DNA from: Chionis minor
Taxonomy: Eukaryota > Chordata > Aves > Charadriiformes > Chionididae
DNA length: 64,000 bases
Assembly: GCA_013398295.1 (NCBI GenBank)
Contig: VZSF01001054.1
Coordinates: forward strand, 558,001 to 622,000
Direction of reading: 5' to 3'
The notes below the pieces were generated by a model. It ran no database searches. It was not told where the DNA came from and worked only from the letters and a program-made list of their open reading frames with translations. Below, in pieces: positions 26,666 through 39,700 of this stretch. The first letter of the stretch is position 1; each line of letters opens with the position of its first letter. The translations under genes were made by a program, and so were the position numbers.

Positions 26666-28959
26666 TTCCTTGGTCCCAAGTCATCTCTCACACCATTAGT
26701 GGAGCTGAAGGTACATAAAGCTGAATTTAGAAATATCCTTGCCTAAATGAAGCCACAGACAGTTTGGTAAAACCTAGACATGCTGAGAATCCCAAGCATA
26801 CCATCCCTTTCTGAAAAACTCCCACAGGGAGCAATTGCAATAAAACATTGCTCCCACTATCTAATTGCCCCCAGGAAAACAAAGAGTGCCGCAGAGCGCA
26901 GGCAGAGTTTCCATTCATTTTTGTATTTGTTTATTGTCATGTACAAACCCTTACGGCTCAGGTATACCACAGAGAGGTTACTCGCCAAGGAGGCAGGTCA
27001 AGCCCTCAGGAAGGGTGCAAGTGTCCATTTGTACTCCATTATTTTTCTGCCTCAGTTTTTTTTACCCAAAGGAAACTCCATGGCAAGTGAGGAAAATAAT
27101 GAGGTACTACTACTCACCCAAAGCATGCCTCCTCTGAGGTACTCCGAACAGATGAGTGGTATCTGACAGAATGAGCTGACACTGTCTGTAACTGATGCCT
27201 GTCTTAATCATTTTAATTTCTCTTGCATTACTTTTTCCTGGAGTAAGCATGGGGAAAGTGAACTCTGCAATCTCACAGAGATTATGGAAACACAGAAGGA
27301 GGAAGTAAGCAAAAATAAACCACTAATAAGTATCAAGAACAGTTATTTAACATATCATCTACATGCAACCTATCTAAATACTGATTTATTTACTTCAGCA
27401 TCTAACCCATTTGGATAACAATCTTCTCAGGACTTGGACAAACTCCCATACTGAATCTGTACAGGACCTACTACGGGACATTCACTGTCTCGTTGGAGAC
27501 ATAGGTCCATCGAAATATGTATTAATAAGAACAATTCAAGTTCACACCAGAGTCCTAATTCTACCAGTCACTAAAATAAGAGGGTATTTCATCTCAAGCC
27601 AGTAATGCAACCTATAAAACAACTTCAGAGAAAGGTGACAGACAGTTCTCATTAATCTATTTACTTTCCACACGTGTTTGCTTGTGGCTGAAGGAGGGAA
27701 TTGCTAAATGAAGGTCAGCATTTTATCTAACTGGTCTAGCAACTGGAAATAACCTCTAATACTTCCAGACAAACTTTTAATATTCAAGTAGAGGAAATGA
27801 TTACAGTATAGAAAGCTCAATACAGAAAGGGCTTTGCAATGTTTAAATTTAAAACTCCAAATAAAAAGTTACATATGAAGTACAAGGTATCATTTCCAAT
27901 TCTATGCATACACTCCCCAGAGCAGCCGACTAACACAGGAATGCAGGACACACCATAGCAGAGCAGATGACTGCTCTATGAAGTCCAGCATCCTGCCTGC
28001 ATTTCAATGATGGGGGAATGCCTTGATGTAGTTTGTATTGTAATTTTTAAGGTTATTAAGTACTTCTGGATCCTTCTGAATGAGAAGTGCTATGTAAACA
28101 ATGATAAATATTTCTACTACATATATATGCAGTTGTAATTTAGTACTAAAGGGAGATAGGCCATGGAGCACGGTTAAAACTCTTGGAGCTCAGAAGCAAA
28201 TAATTTTTAGTTCTTTTTTAGCAAATAAACCAAGTGGAAGAGCCATGAAATCATTAAATCGTTCTAAAAATTTGTTTATTTAGCTATATATTGTTACTGA
28301 ATGCAGGCTTTTAGGCAAACTGATTTGAATACAGTGAGTGCTGTCGGGTCTTAAAATAAGTAAGTGCTTACTTGGTCTTCTTAGGTAATTTCCAGCTTGC
28401 TTTGATTTGTGCACATTTTCAAGCAACATTTGGGTTTTCCAACACACTACAACATATATAGCGCATACACAGTTCAAATTCTCCACAGCAAAACCAGCTC
28501 TGAGCCAGAGGGCAGAGCCTACATGGTAGAAAGAGGTGTGAATTTAGCACCGGTTTAGTCTCACTTCTGCTTTTGGCTTTGTGATTGTAAATCTATACTA
28601 AACACATTAAATGAAACCTGTTTGAAATGCCAGGTGGAACTAGACAGAGGAATACCTTGGGCAGGCTTTGGAAATACTTATTCAATGGAACATGAGAATA
28701 AATACAGGGGTTCACGTTCTTAATCCAGTTACTCTAGCACGCTGTCATTAGAAGCCATCCCGACATGCCCCGAAAGAAGGTAAAAGAAACCGTCCTGTGT
28801 CAAAAATATAATTAGAATTTTAGGATCCCTAGTAAGCAGGGATGTGTAAAAAAGCTTCACCTCAACTATTGCAAGTCTTTACTCTGAACTGTTCAGCTCA
28901 CAGATGGCCAGACGCTGGCAAGTCTTGAAGACAAAGTCCAAGGCAAGTAGCGGTAACTG
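26666..28959. other. unique noncoding sequence, no gene seen
   Basis: Three overlapping plus frames between 26780 and 27166 (up to 128 codons) share the same bases and have no family resemblance. The remainder is AT-rich and featureless by eye. Confidence 0.55.
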
Positions 28960-29035
28960 TGCTCTCTCTTCAGGAGTCATGGGCAAGTTTCTTACTTGCT
29001 CTGGGCCTCTGTTTCCCCATCCATTCAAACAGGTC
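28960..29035 (+). repeat. MIR-like ancient SINE fragment
   Basis: The segment contains GGGCAAGTTTCTTACTTGCT followed by CTGGGCCTCTGTTTCCCCAT, a close counterpart of the MIR sense core 'gggcaagttacttaacctctctgggcctcagtttcctcat'. This is the clearest MIR-like match in the window. Flanking sequence decays beyond recognition. It was identified from memory of the family, without a database search. Confidence 0.65.
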
Positions 29036-29059
29036 ATGGAGGGTTTTACTTAAGTTTTA

Positions 29060-29084
29060 GGTCTTAAGGTCTTTACTTAAGACC
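29060..29084. repeat. perfect 9-bp inverted repeat, 7-nt loop
   Basis: GGTCTTAAG at 29060-29068 is the exact reverse complement of CTTAAGACC at 29076-29084, separated by seven bases. A related CTTAAG lies just upstream near 29049-29053, so the locality has partly duplicated sequence. It could fold as a short hairpin but is too short for a microRNA precursor. Confidence 0.85.
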
Positions 29085-30361
29085 ATTTTAATCATCCCAT
29101 AGCTGGTTTTATAGCAATATTGCAACATTCCAACAAACATTTGCTGAACCTGACTGCTGCAATTTCAAACCCTGTTTTTCGCCCGTCTGCCTTGAAAAAA
29201 CTACACCATCATCAACTTTTGAGAGCCCTTTCCCTTATTCTTCTCACTTTCTTGGCTTCTTCAAGACACTACGTTATTCATTTCAGTATTTATCCATTTT
29301 GCTTTTCGTTTTTTATACTGTCCTTCCCTGGCAGTGCCCTTCTCCCTTCCCTCTTGTCACACGGGACTCACATTTATCAGGTTCTCACATACATGCTTCA
29401 ATCTTAATCAAACAGGCTTTACATGCATAATGCCCTCAATGCTTCCAAATTCCTCCTACAGGTATAGTTTTATCACAAAGTTTACGTGAAACCTCATTGT
29501 AGCACTGAGGGTTAACACTGTTCTTATTTTAACCATTAACATTTCCATTCTCCAATTCGGATAGCTTATTATCCTGGGGAATTATTATCTCTTCTATCAC
29601 TACCCTCCTCTCACAGCCTACTTTGGTCAAACATCTTCCAACCTTTGTTTGAATGTGGTAAGTCACCATTTTGCAGGTAGGTGTTACGTATTCCATTGGC
29701 TCCAGATTAATTTTTCCTGCTGTCGATGAGACCTCTACAAATACATTAAAGAGATATGCAGAAACTAAGTCATAATACCAAATGCAGACATTTCTTTTAG
29801 ATACCACAAAGAAAATAAATGAAACCATCTAGCAGTTTTGACAACTTGATAACACAACGTATCTACCCTGTTCAAGGGATAGAACTTGAAATTACTTTAT
29901 CCAGCAATAGAACTAACCACGTTTTTTCATGCAAAGTCAGGCACATCACACCTGTACCCTCTGCAGAAGGGAGTTCATTGCTAATTACCACATAATGTGT
30001 TAGCAGTCATAAACACAACAGTAATAGATTCGGAGTTCATTGACACTAGCTGGAATACACGTGACATACTTTCTAATTAAATCATCTGTATGTCCCAACA
30101 AGAATTAAATCTGATAAGCCACGTAAATAGGAAGCACCTATTTGTGCAATGTTGCAAAGAAAAAGCCAACCTCATCTTAAAATATTCGAACAAAAGTAAA
30201 AATACATCTTTGGCTGTAAGGAGACAGTCTGAAAAGTGAGGGCTGACTAGCCTTTGTGTGAACTTCTGGTCACTAATTTGGCACTGTGACTGAAAGAAGC
30301 AGAGGTCGTTACAGAGATCTTGGCCAGTTCTAATTTTTCTCTGTGGTCTCCTCCTCTGAAG
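29085..30361. other. noncoding sequence with one coding-like minus frame
   Basis: The minus frame ending at 29529 has a balanced amino-acid composition for its last 68 residues, downstream of an acceptor-like tract (CTCTTTAATGTATTTGTAG on the minus strand, ending at about 29737). No protein family is recognised and no polyadenylation signal is obvious soon after the stop, so it is described as a finding only. Confidence 0.4.
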
Positions 30362-30426
30362 CTCATTGCGTGCTGTGAGACGGCCATCTCCAGCACTAGT
30401 GGGGTGGATTCCTGCTGATGGGACAG
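30362..30426 (+). other. possible 65-nt exon with strong splice sites
   Basis: A long pyrimidine-rich tract (TTTTTCTCTGTGGTCTCCTCC region) ends in AAG at 30359-30361. The downstream edge is ACAG followed by GTGAGT at 30427-30432, the full vertebrate donor consensus. One of the three plus frames is open across the segment; it begins after one base and leaves one base, giving SLRAVRRPSPALVGWIPADG and a threonine. I do not recognise the peptide. The segment is locally richer in GC than its surroundings. It may be an exon of a long noncoding RNA or of an unrecognised gene. No partner exons could be linked to it. Confidence 0.3.
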
Positions 30427-30462
30427 GTGAGTCTTCAGGGGGCTGACATTTTGTTTATTAAA

Positions 30463-30474
30463 ATATATATATAT
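30463..30474. repeat. (TA)n microsatellite
   Basis: Six TA dinucleotides lie beside a short A run, just downstream of the possible exon donor at 30427. Confidence 0.85.
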
Positions 30475-31102
30475 AAAAAATTTTAAAATCCATTACTTTT
30501 TCTTACAAAATGCCAATTCATGACAAAGCTTATCTCTTGTGATTTGAACTCCGGATTTTCTAAAGGGATTTGCTTTAAACACGCTCATAGTTTTTTCTAC
30601 TTAAAGAAAACATTCTGGTAGACAGGAAAAGTATGTGCAATGTGTTACTGGCCTTTACCTTAACCTTTCTGAGCTCTGTTTTCCTGACTCTTTTTCATTC
30701 TGACTACGCAGCACTTCACATCTCACCATCCTTGTGTTTTTCCTCTTTACCTTGTACCCTAGAAATCTCTTTTCATTTAACATAAATCTCTTCACATCTG
30801 AGTTTAAATAAAACATTTAAACACTTGAAATGAGATACAGCAACCTTACGTAGCCTTTATGTAAAAATGGTAGATTTATCACATGAAAAACATGACACTG
30901 GATACCAGAAAGCCTCAGCTATGCTCAGAGAACCATAGATTTGGCAATAAAGGAAAAGTAACGGCACGGTAACACAGAAGTTGAACACTCAGTACTTTGC
31001 AACAAAATATTAATCATCCGGTACGTACCAGAGAATGAGAGGTGGACTTGATTTTTCAATACCTAAATATGGAATGACTCCTGACAAGTTCTCCTTTCGG
31101 TT

Positions 31103-31116
31103 AAAAAAAAAAAAAA
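31103..31116. repeat. A14 homopolymer
   Basis: This is an uninterrupted run of fourteen A. No retroposon body is recognisable on its 5' side. Confidence 0.85.
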
Positions 31117-31719
31117 TCCTATCTAGAGCTCTGAAACTATATTGGTCTTGAGATAAATGCTTTTCATTTTGTTGTATCTCTAGTAAATTCTGCCAAACCA
31201 AAGGAAAAATACTTTAAATTTTGCTACGTAACACTACACGACTAGTTTATTTCAGCCTTATTCCTTGGTTCTAGAAAAGGAGTTTCTAACATTATTCGGG
31301 GAAAGAAAAAAACAAATCCCATCCCTTACTAAAGAGGTTAAAACACTCTTACTTTCTACATTTATATATTTTTAACCTATGAAATAGGTAACAGTCCCAG
31401 CTGCCTCCCACCTTCATTTGATAAACATAGAAAGAGAAATTTACTTGCCTTGTCTTTTAAAGTGTAACCTTTTCTCCTACAGCCCATAAGGGTGACAGGG
31501 CCATAGTACTCCAAGAAACCAGCCTGAGGTGTGCAAAGCAGCCTAGGAATTTAAACACCCACAGAAGACTTGTATTATTTATCCAGGACAGCTATGGAGA
31601 CCTCAGCTACCTATGACCAGCTCTGGTTTGGAGATATGTCACCTTAAGCTGGGAATCTTTACCAAGAAAAAAAAAGGCTTACAAAATGGAGAAGGGCTAG
31701 GAAGAAAGTAAACTGCAGA

Positions 31720-31806
31720 TAATCAGAAAACTTAGTTACACTGCCAGGAGAGAGAAGGGATCAAAATTCAGATCTGTTGTCTCACAGTCCAGTACATTTT
31801 CTAGTA
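31720..31806 (-). repeat. MIR/L2-like ancient fragment
   Basis: The plus strand reads AGAAGGGATCAAAATTCAGA, then TCTGTTGTCTCACAGTCCAG and TACATTTTCTAGTAGCA. This is the order seen in reverse-complemented MIR/L2-type elements ('gggatttgaacccaggtct...actcccagtccagtgctct..ccactag'). The upstream half is only weakly similar. Which of the two families it belongs to cannot be decided by eye. Confidence 0.5.
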
Positions 31807-32300
31807 GCAACTCTTACTCCAAGCATTTAGCCTAACGTGATGCACACTGACAGTTACCCTTCTCCCATGTTTTGGTGTTTGGCTGCTTTTCTTTGTACTG
31901 TCCTCCTCCCATGTGGAATCTATGAAGTCAGCGATGCCTTTAAACACTGTGCCTCCATATGGCTCAACACAGCCTAAATATTTTGGGTGCTGTCATAAAT
32001 AAAAATAATTATTTAAGTTTTACTGATTCACAGATTAAAGCTCCTGTTGTACAAGGGTCTGGACACAGATTGTATTTTTCATGGAATAAATCTGTTTAAG
32101 TCTTTGGCCTTTAGGGACCTTTTTGTATATCAGCACCATTTAGCATTTTCTCAGCTTTTAATACTCCGTTGCTCAGCCATGCATGACATCCTTCCAATGG
32201 TAAGTTAGCAGAACAGCACAACATGTTTTGCATGCTCATTTGGATTGTAAATATTTGTACTGCTTGCTATCAACAGTTTTGTGATTCTGTACCAGGCTGC

Positions 32301-32312
32301 ATATATATATAT
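32301..32312. repeat. (AT)n microsatellite
   Basis: Six AT dinucleotides are followed some 20 bases later by a second short TATATATA tract. Confidence 0.85.
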
Positions 32313-32420
32313 GTAAAGGCACTATATATAGAACTAGATACCACATTTATGAATAAATATATTTAAATAAACATTAAGCAAAACCTATCTATGTATAATA
32401 AGGAATAGTGTAATTTGCAG

Positions 32421-32468
32421 GAACGGGCAAGTCTTGAAATTGAAAGATTCAGGATGTTTGTGGTTAAG
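32421..32468 (+). other. possible 48-nt in-frame microexon
   Basis: The segment lies between TTTGCAG (ending 32420) and AAG/GTACGC (donor GT at 32469-32470). It is exactly 48 nt, phase 0 on both sides, and reads ERASLEIERFRMFVVK. The enclosing plus frame is open for 170 codons (32415-32927), the longest outside 45560-46222, which also means openness is not specific to the exon. The polypyrimidine tract is weak because the 35 bases before the acceptor are AT-mixed. I do not recognise the peptide as part of a known protein, and chance is a serious alternative. Confidence 0.15.
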
Positions 32469-35400
32469 GTACGCGCATTAAAACATCAACTTTCATCCAC
32501 AGTGGCAGAAGCTGGCAGATGTGATTTTGCTTGTGCTAACTCAATAAACGCAGGTCAAACCCAGTTAATAAATCAGCCATCACTACGTGTCAAGCAGTTG
32601 TGTTGCTCAGAGAGAAGTGAGGTGAAGAACCAGGTTTATGCTTCTCTGTCCCTCAGACACACAAATCTCTGCCTGCTGTCCACAGAATGCAGGGAAAAAA
32701 GAGGGTTTCTTTCCTCTTTTGATCTCACCCAGGAAGAGACATTCAAGCACACTCCCTGTTGCCCGTATAACAACAGGGCTGATGCAGCCCATTTCCTATG
32801 GGACTCAGCTTTTTCAAAGAACTGGCAACCACGGAGTGCTCTGACAGCAAACTCCTTGGGCAGCACAGGGCAAGCCGAACCTTGCATGAGGCCCTCCAGC
32901 AGCAGCCAAATTCCTATTGACAAATAATGATAATTCTATCCGAAATGGCTTCTTAAAACATGTAATTGCACTGATATTTAAATCAATGACTAATAAATGC
33001 ATTACCCACCTCTCTGATGCCTGGTACCCATCTCCCTAGGTGGTCAAGGACAGCCTCGATACAGAGCCCCAATTGATTCAGCTTTTCAGAGGCACAAGTT
33101 CTCTACATGACTGTGCTGACTCCTGGGAATAGCGACTGGTGTAGAATTTATGACGAGACTTTTGTTGGCTTCTCAATTACACCTGCTTATTACTCATGTT
33201 CGTTTTTCCTCAATGGAAGTAAGGTATGATGGATTTTTCCATAGTTAAATTTGGAAACTGCATGATCCTTAACTCACATGTAAGATACATATCTTGATTT
33301 ACTGGGAACGGAATCAGACCCAAATACTGGGTAACTGCTGACCACCACTCCACTAATAGCTAAGTCATGGTACAGTGGAAGTATATGTTGAGTTCTGTGT
33401 CTATAGAGGGCACAAGCTGTTCAGCATAGGCTGCTTTTTAGTTTGTCAATGGTGGGAGACTGGCCAAAAATAAGCTAACAGTTTGTACACAAACCTGCTG
33501 GAAGTACAATACGCTGCAGGGCTCATGTTGCATTTTTTTCAACATAATATTAATCACACCTGATGACAGACTCTCAGTGTATTATCTGAACACGCTGGGG
33601 AAGGTAGAAGGTCCTGAGTGATGAGGCAGATGAGTCTTGTGGCTGGAATAAGCCAAGATTTGGAAAATTTGCATTCACAATAGGATTCATCTGGCAGATA
33701 AATATGTTAGGCGAAAAAAAGTAAATGTGGGCATGCTGTGCAGGGAAAAACATCTCATAAACCATAAAAAGTGATGTGAATTGCGTAAGGAGTACAGGTT
33801 AGAGGGGAACATTCAAAAAGGAAAACTAAATAGAATAGGATTCAATGTGTCATACACACAAATACAAATGCCAGACTGTGATACATTGGAATATTGGGTC
33901 AGAAATTCTGTGTGTTCCTCTTAAAAATAAATAAATAGTCTGGCAAGAAACCACCAAATACATTGATCACTGTCCTGCATTAGTTTTATTTTTCTGTATC
34001 TCCACTGATTGCACATGGCTCCATCATGTGTCTGGATTTCAATAATAATATTTATAGTGGAGATAATCACAACGAGTTACTGGGACTGCTGAGGCTGAGG
34101 GACAGAAAGGCATCCTCTGGATGATAAAAGGAAGGTGGTAAAGGAGAAAGGCACAAGCACATTAAATCAGTGCTGCCTTACAGATTCGCAAACAGACTTC
34201 TCCACTGAGATGAACAGGGAGTTCATACTTCCCAAGCCATTGGGGTTTTTTGGCCAGTCATCAGCTGAATAAAATGTCACTTCACTGGCTATGCACCTCA
34301 TTCGAGTTTCATGATTATGTTTTAATAAAATAAACTCTGTATCACCGTTAGCTGACTGGGAATTTGAACAGTACCAAAATTCATAGTTGGACAAAACAAT
34401 GGCGTAGTCATAGCAAAATAAGTGGAAGCCAAATGCTAAAAAAAACCAGAAGCATCATGATGAGACCCAAATTTGTATTTAGTCTCTTAAATAGGAGGAA
34501 TGATTTTTAGCAGATTGAAACAGCTCTTAGCAGAATTGCACATTTCCATTAGCAGCTCTTCCAGCACCAGGGGCAAACACCACTGCCTGCTGGAACTTTG
34601 CAGCGTACTGCGGCAGCAGTAGGGTTAGATTCCTAATGCTTGGCTTGCTCCAGAATTGTCTTTTTTAAGCTACAAATCATTGTTTCTGTTGCCTGAAGTC
34701 TCATAGGTAGACTATTAAATAGGCAGTGTAATGTCTGCCGTGTGATATAAAAACAAATCATGAAACTCAAGATGCCTCCTATGACTACAGACCTATAAGC
34801 CTCATCATTAAGTGATGAGAACACTAACAAGGGAGTTCAGTGGGCAGGGTTTGGAATCACACTAATGGACAGCACAGAAGATCACCTAGATGGCCGTGGA
34901 CAGAGAACTATACCACAATATACCAGTGTGGAGACATTCTACAGTAAATCATCCCTCTGCTCTCTTTCTTCTCAGGAAAAATCTGGATAATGTGGAGGGG
35001 TGCAAATCCAGCAGAGATGCTCTGCTGCATGGACTCAGCAAGGAGCAGTGGTGGTTTGAGAAGACAAGCATTACTTTCAGATGGTTCAAAATCCTAGTTC
35101 AGCTATCTTATGTATTTAGGGGGAAAAAGATAAATAAAACCACCACAAAACCAAAAATATCAGACTACTCTTTGAAAGTATGCAGAGACCTAAGTCAACG
35201 GGAAAAACACACATTTGTTTATTATGTAAAAAAGGCTTTGGTTTACTACAGCTGGTACCAACTAGTCCCCATGTAGACTTACATGTTTTGGCTATGACCA
35301 AAGAAGCGTGCAGGGTGCGAGTACGCCAGACTGACGGGCAGTTAGAGACACCCAAACAAGTTGCCCCCATTCATTGTGGCAGAGTGCAGCTCTTGCAAGA

Positions 35401-36742
35401 GAACAGCCAGTTCCCTGAAGGTTATTTAGCCCAGGACGTGCGCTCTAATTGCACAGTCCTGGACACAGCTCATTCAGAGCCAGGCAAGGTGCAAGTGCGC
35501 AGTGCTACACTGACCAGTATTTATGTGCTCCAAACAGCGTGGGAGCTGCCTGGATGACAGACTATCTGAGATACTGCGGAAAAATAATTAAGAATGAGAT
35601 AATCAAAAGACAAATATTTTCAGAGTTGCAAAGAAGACTTTGGGGCAATATGGTTTGCTTGTTTTTCTGAAATAGATTTTTAACATGGCAGTACTGTCCT
35701 TCACCTGTTAGCTCACCCTCCTTTCCCACACCATTCCCTGGAAGCGTTACTACTCCCTTAAGATGGCATGGCAGGTCCTCAAATCCCATAAACACTGCTC
35801 GTGGCTGCCAAATGGGACTCACTCTGTCATGGACCAAATCTCTGAGGCTCTTTTTGAAGTTTACAATGCTTTGAGTTTATTTTGAAGCGTAGTCATCCCA
35901 GAGGAAAATCTTCAAATCGCTGTCAGGACAGTGACGGTCCTTTGCGATGCTGCAAAGCCCTATACGTTGCCTAGCAGGGATGAGACGCTTCATACGTGTA
36001 TGTTCTGTTTTTACCACCTCGATCTCCTCCTGCATCAATGTAGAGAGAATGCACGGTTACCAGCATTTTTTTCCCTTCCTTCTTTTGCATTTTTTCAAGT
36101 AAATGTTAAGTGTAATGCTTCTTTTTCAAGCCAAAGTGGCCTTAAAAGCTAATAGCAATAAGAAAAAAATTACTGAAGGAAATGTGTAACATCCCCGAGG
36201 AAAAAAGCAGCTGGCACTGCTACATATTCCTCATCCAGCAATAATGCAGGTTTTACAAAATGCTGTCAGGTAGCAATAAAACTCATTCACCTCTCTTATA
36301 GCCTGATGCAGATTACTGCAGCTATAATGTAGGAATATGTTAAGTATAGAAAGAGAAGATATCAGCTACTGCATATGGTTATTTTAATTAGGACCTTGAA
36401 AACCCTGGTACTGAAATTTTAAGAGTATGTACTGACATTTTATGCATATGCATAATGAATATTTAAACAATCCGGTGAACTACCTGCCTAGAATTAGAAC
36501 TACTGCCTTTATTATGACCAGTGATATTCTTACTAGCATGGGTTTAGACAGTGTAACGTTTAACACTTTTATACAATAAAAGGCTGCTGCATTAGGAGTG
36601 AGTCTCAATTTATGGATGTAGAATGACAGATATGTAAGAAATGATCTCATTACAGTTATTGCATCACATGAGATAGCAATCACACATTTCCTCCATGTTC
36701 CTAAATGCACTAAAGAGGGTAGATGTTTTCAAAATTGTACAT

Positions 36743-36765
36743 TAGAGATAGATAAATAGATAGAT
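36743..36765. repeat. short GATA-type microsatellite
   Basis: Several imperfect GATA units are present (GATAGATAAATAGATAGAT). Confidence 0.75.
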
Positions 36766-39700
36766 GCAGAGAGAAAGCATACACACTAAAGGTGATTATT
36801 AGACATGTAACATTCAAATGGCACATTTACAATATCCAGGGTAGATGTCTGTAATGGATCATGCGCAGCCCACATCTCTGTCTTTGCGTAAGGCCATAGC
36901 AAGCAAGGTCCTGAAGTAGGAAAGTGAACAGTCTACTATTACTACACTAATTATTATTTAGTAAGTTATAACTTGAGAATATTCTGCTTTCCATCTTGTA
37001 CCCTGGGAAGCTCATGGCCTTGGTTCCCAAGACTTCCCAAACTAGAAGACTGGATTAACATAATGCAAAATGCTTCCTAGTGTTAATTGTAACATTCATT
37101 ATTTGCTTGATGCCCAGCCTCGATCACTGATAGTGTTTCTGCTGGGTGCAGAGGCTCAAATTCACAGAAAAAGTTGGTCTTTTATAGCCTCTATAATTCA
37201 CCGAAAAGACAGAATTCAAAATAAGTCCCAAGACAAGAAACAGCAGTTGTAACACAGTTTTACAACTTGGGAGAAATAAAATGTTCTTGCTGCTAAATAC
37301 GTCAGTTAAAACAGTATCATTTTTATCCCCTGCATTCTCAAGGAACACTACTCTCTCTCTTTCTGCTCTTTAACAGATCTAGGTGAGCTGACACATACTG
37401 CTTCAGAGCCAGAGAATACAAAGAGACACGGTAGAAGAATATTTCTTTTTCTTTCTATGCCTTATATTCAAGTTTAATACATCGTACTGGGTAGTCACAG
37501 TAGCTCTTGAGCACTACACTTAAGATTTTTAGAGTATTTTTACTAGCAAAATTGCTACTTCCTCTTCTGAATAGAGATTTCTACTAGTGTAGTTCCTTAC
37601 TAGTAAAGCAGTAAACTTTCTCCAAGTACAGACAGACGAAGCTGTGCTGAATTCACTACAATTATATTCATTTACACCACAGTCTCCACATCACAGTCTC
37701 TTACGCCTCAGTCTTAAGCAAAATTATGCTAGCCATACTTCTTGGCTGGCAATCAAGCAAAGCGTAATTACTGGTGCCACAGCAACAGAAGCAAAGAGAT
37801 TTAAAGGCAGACAAGAGAACTGGCTTAATGTCCTAAACAGATATAGTACAGTTTGAAAGATTTACAAGTTTAAAATTACAAAGTATTTGCCTGGACAGTT
37901 ACCTGAGTCCAGAAACACAAATCCAGTCAAGCTTCAAAGAACTGTCCTTAACCTGTCCTTTGCTTTGAAGGTTGCTGCTTCTATTTAACACATGAAATAA
38001 AGAGTGGGTATCTGGGGGGGGAAAAGTTATTTTTTTCCCAGCCACATAATTTACTCTAACAAAATCCTTTTTCCCGTTACCTGTCAGTCTTGCCTGTCAC
38101 ATATGTTTTTCCATTAAATGCACACCAGCACTGCTACAGGAAGGAACCCTGAGGAGTTGCCCAAAAGCAGTAGGTCTGACTGCCCGGAAATTTGAGGGCC
38201 CGGTAGCCAAATAAGCAACAAAGAAGTGAGTCACACATATGACAACTGCCTGGTTGCAGAGGGATGTTAAACCCAAATACCGCCGTACTACTTGCTAACC
38301 TTTTAGCACCAGCAAAAATAAAATGAAATAAAATGCAGGCATAGCACATCTCTTATCACTTGCAATCAGCTGGCACGTGTAACGTTCTTAGTGACGGGCA
38401 CAAAGAGTTTCAACGAAATCTTCTTTAACAGATCCTCTTACACTGTATCACCTTTTGAGCGGTAACAAGCAGCATTCCTTGCACTTTAAGTGTGCACATA
38501 ACAGTAAAACACCCAAGCGTGAAATGGAAGTCAGAGACTGTGGTGTATCTTGCTAAGTGGCCACTTCACGTGCCCACTGGAAACAGATCATTTGAGCAAA
38601 TGGCAGGAGCTTTGGTAACTACTGAAGCAGAGGAGCTTTAAGGCTACAGCCTCTGTCCCAGCTGAATAATCTTCATTCTGGCTACGCTGTCATGCCAGAG
38701 TGGAGGTTATCATGTAAAATTCATTACATATCCTAATACTTTATCAATATTCCACTAACATCAACTCGTTTATGCTTTAAAACCTGTTGGGCATTGCTAA
38801 GCATAAAGACGATGAAGCAAAGGCAGAAAATAGAAAGAAACAAATGACAGGAAGAGAAGAATATTCCGATTCCTACTTACTGCATTTCAGCGCTACCTCT
38901 ACTGGGAAGAGCTTAGGTAATGGAGTCTAACAAATATTGATATTGCTGACTGTGCTGTGTCACCAACAACAAATTTAGAAATATTAGGGAAGGTCAATTT
39001 CTAATATATTCCAATGTAGGTAATTACATGCCAACAAAACTGGTTAGTTTTAACAGAAGCCTGACCTTCACCTGACTTTTAGCTGATTACCTGTGGTAAA
39101 GCCAGAGATGGTAGAAGAATGGGAAACTTCAATCTGAACAGGTATGAGCTCTTCTTGACTTTGAGATATGATCATAATTAGTGTGCACATTCACACACGT
39201 TAGCATAAGCTTAAGCATGTCTAACTATGTTTGAAATGTAACTAGCAATACTGAAAAATTAACATACTAGTCTCAGAAATCCGCATCTCCCTTCTGCGTA
39301 ACTGTGACAACATGGAACATAAAAATGTACAGATTGAGAGCACCATCTGGAAATACCCCATAAAAAACCATATTCTTGGATCTTAAGTCCTTAGCAAGCA
39401 ATGAAAGTATTAATAAAAAAGTACAAAATAAATATTTTTTTAAGCAAACAGAGCATATTCAGAAATATTTGTTAAAGTACAATAAATACATCTACTGTTA
39501 GTCTAAAAGTTCTGTTTGTGGTATAAACATGGTTCTAACATAGATCATTTCTGGTTATTTAGGCAGTAGATAAGTTACTACCTGAATTATCCACAGTTCT
39601 TTGTCTCTTGCTGTTTTCCTGACAACTTCTGGGCTTAATTTATTTATTAATTCCCACCCCTGCCAACAACCTGTTATACGGTGTTCTCTGTAGGCACACT

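Noticed and set aside
35180..35557. Plus 125-codon frame starting with a CXXC-containing peptide (HICLLCKKGF) that hints at a zinc finger
   Set aside because: Only one CXXC pair is present, without the downstream histidines of a C2H2 finger. A second overlapping plus frame (34890-35276) is open as well.
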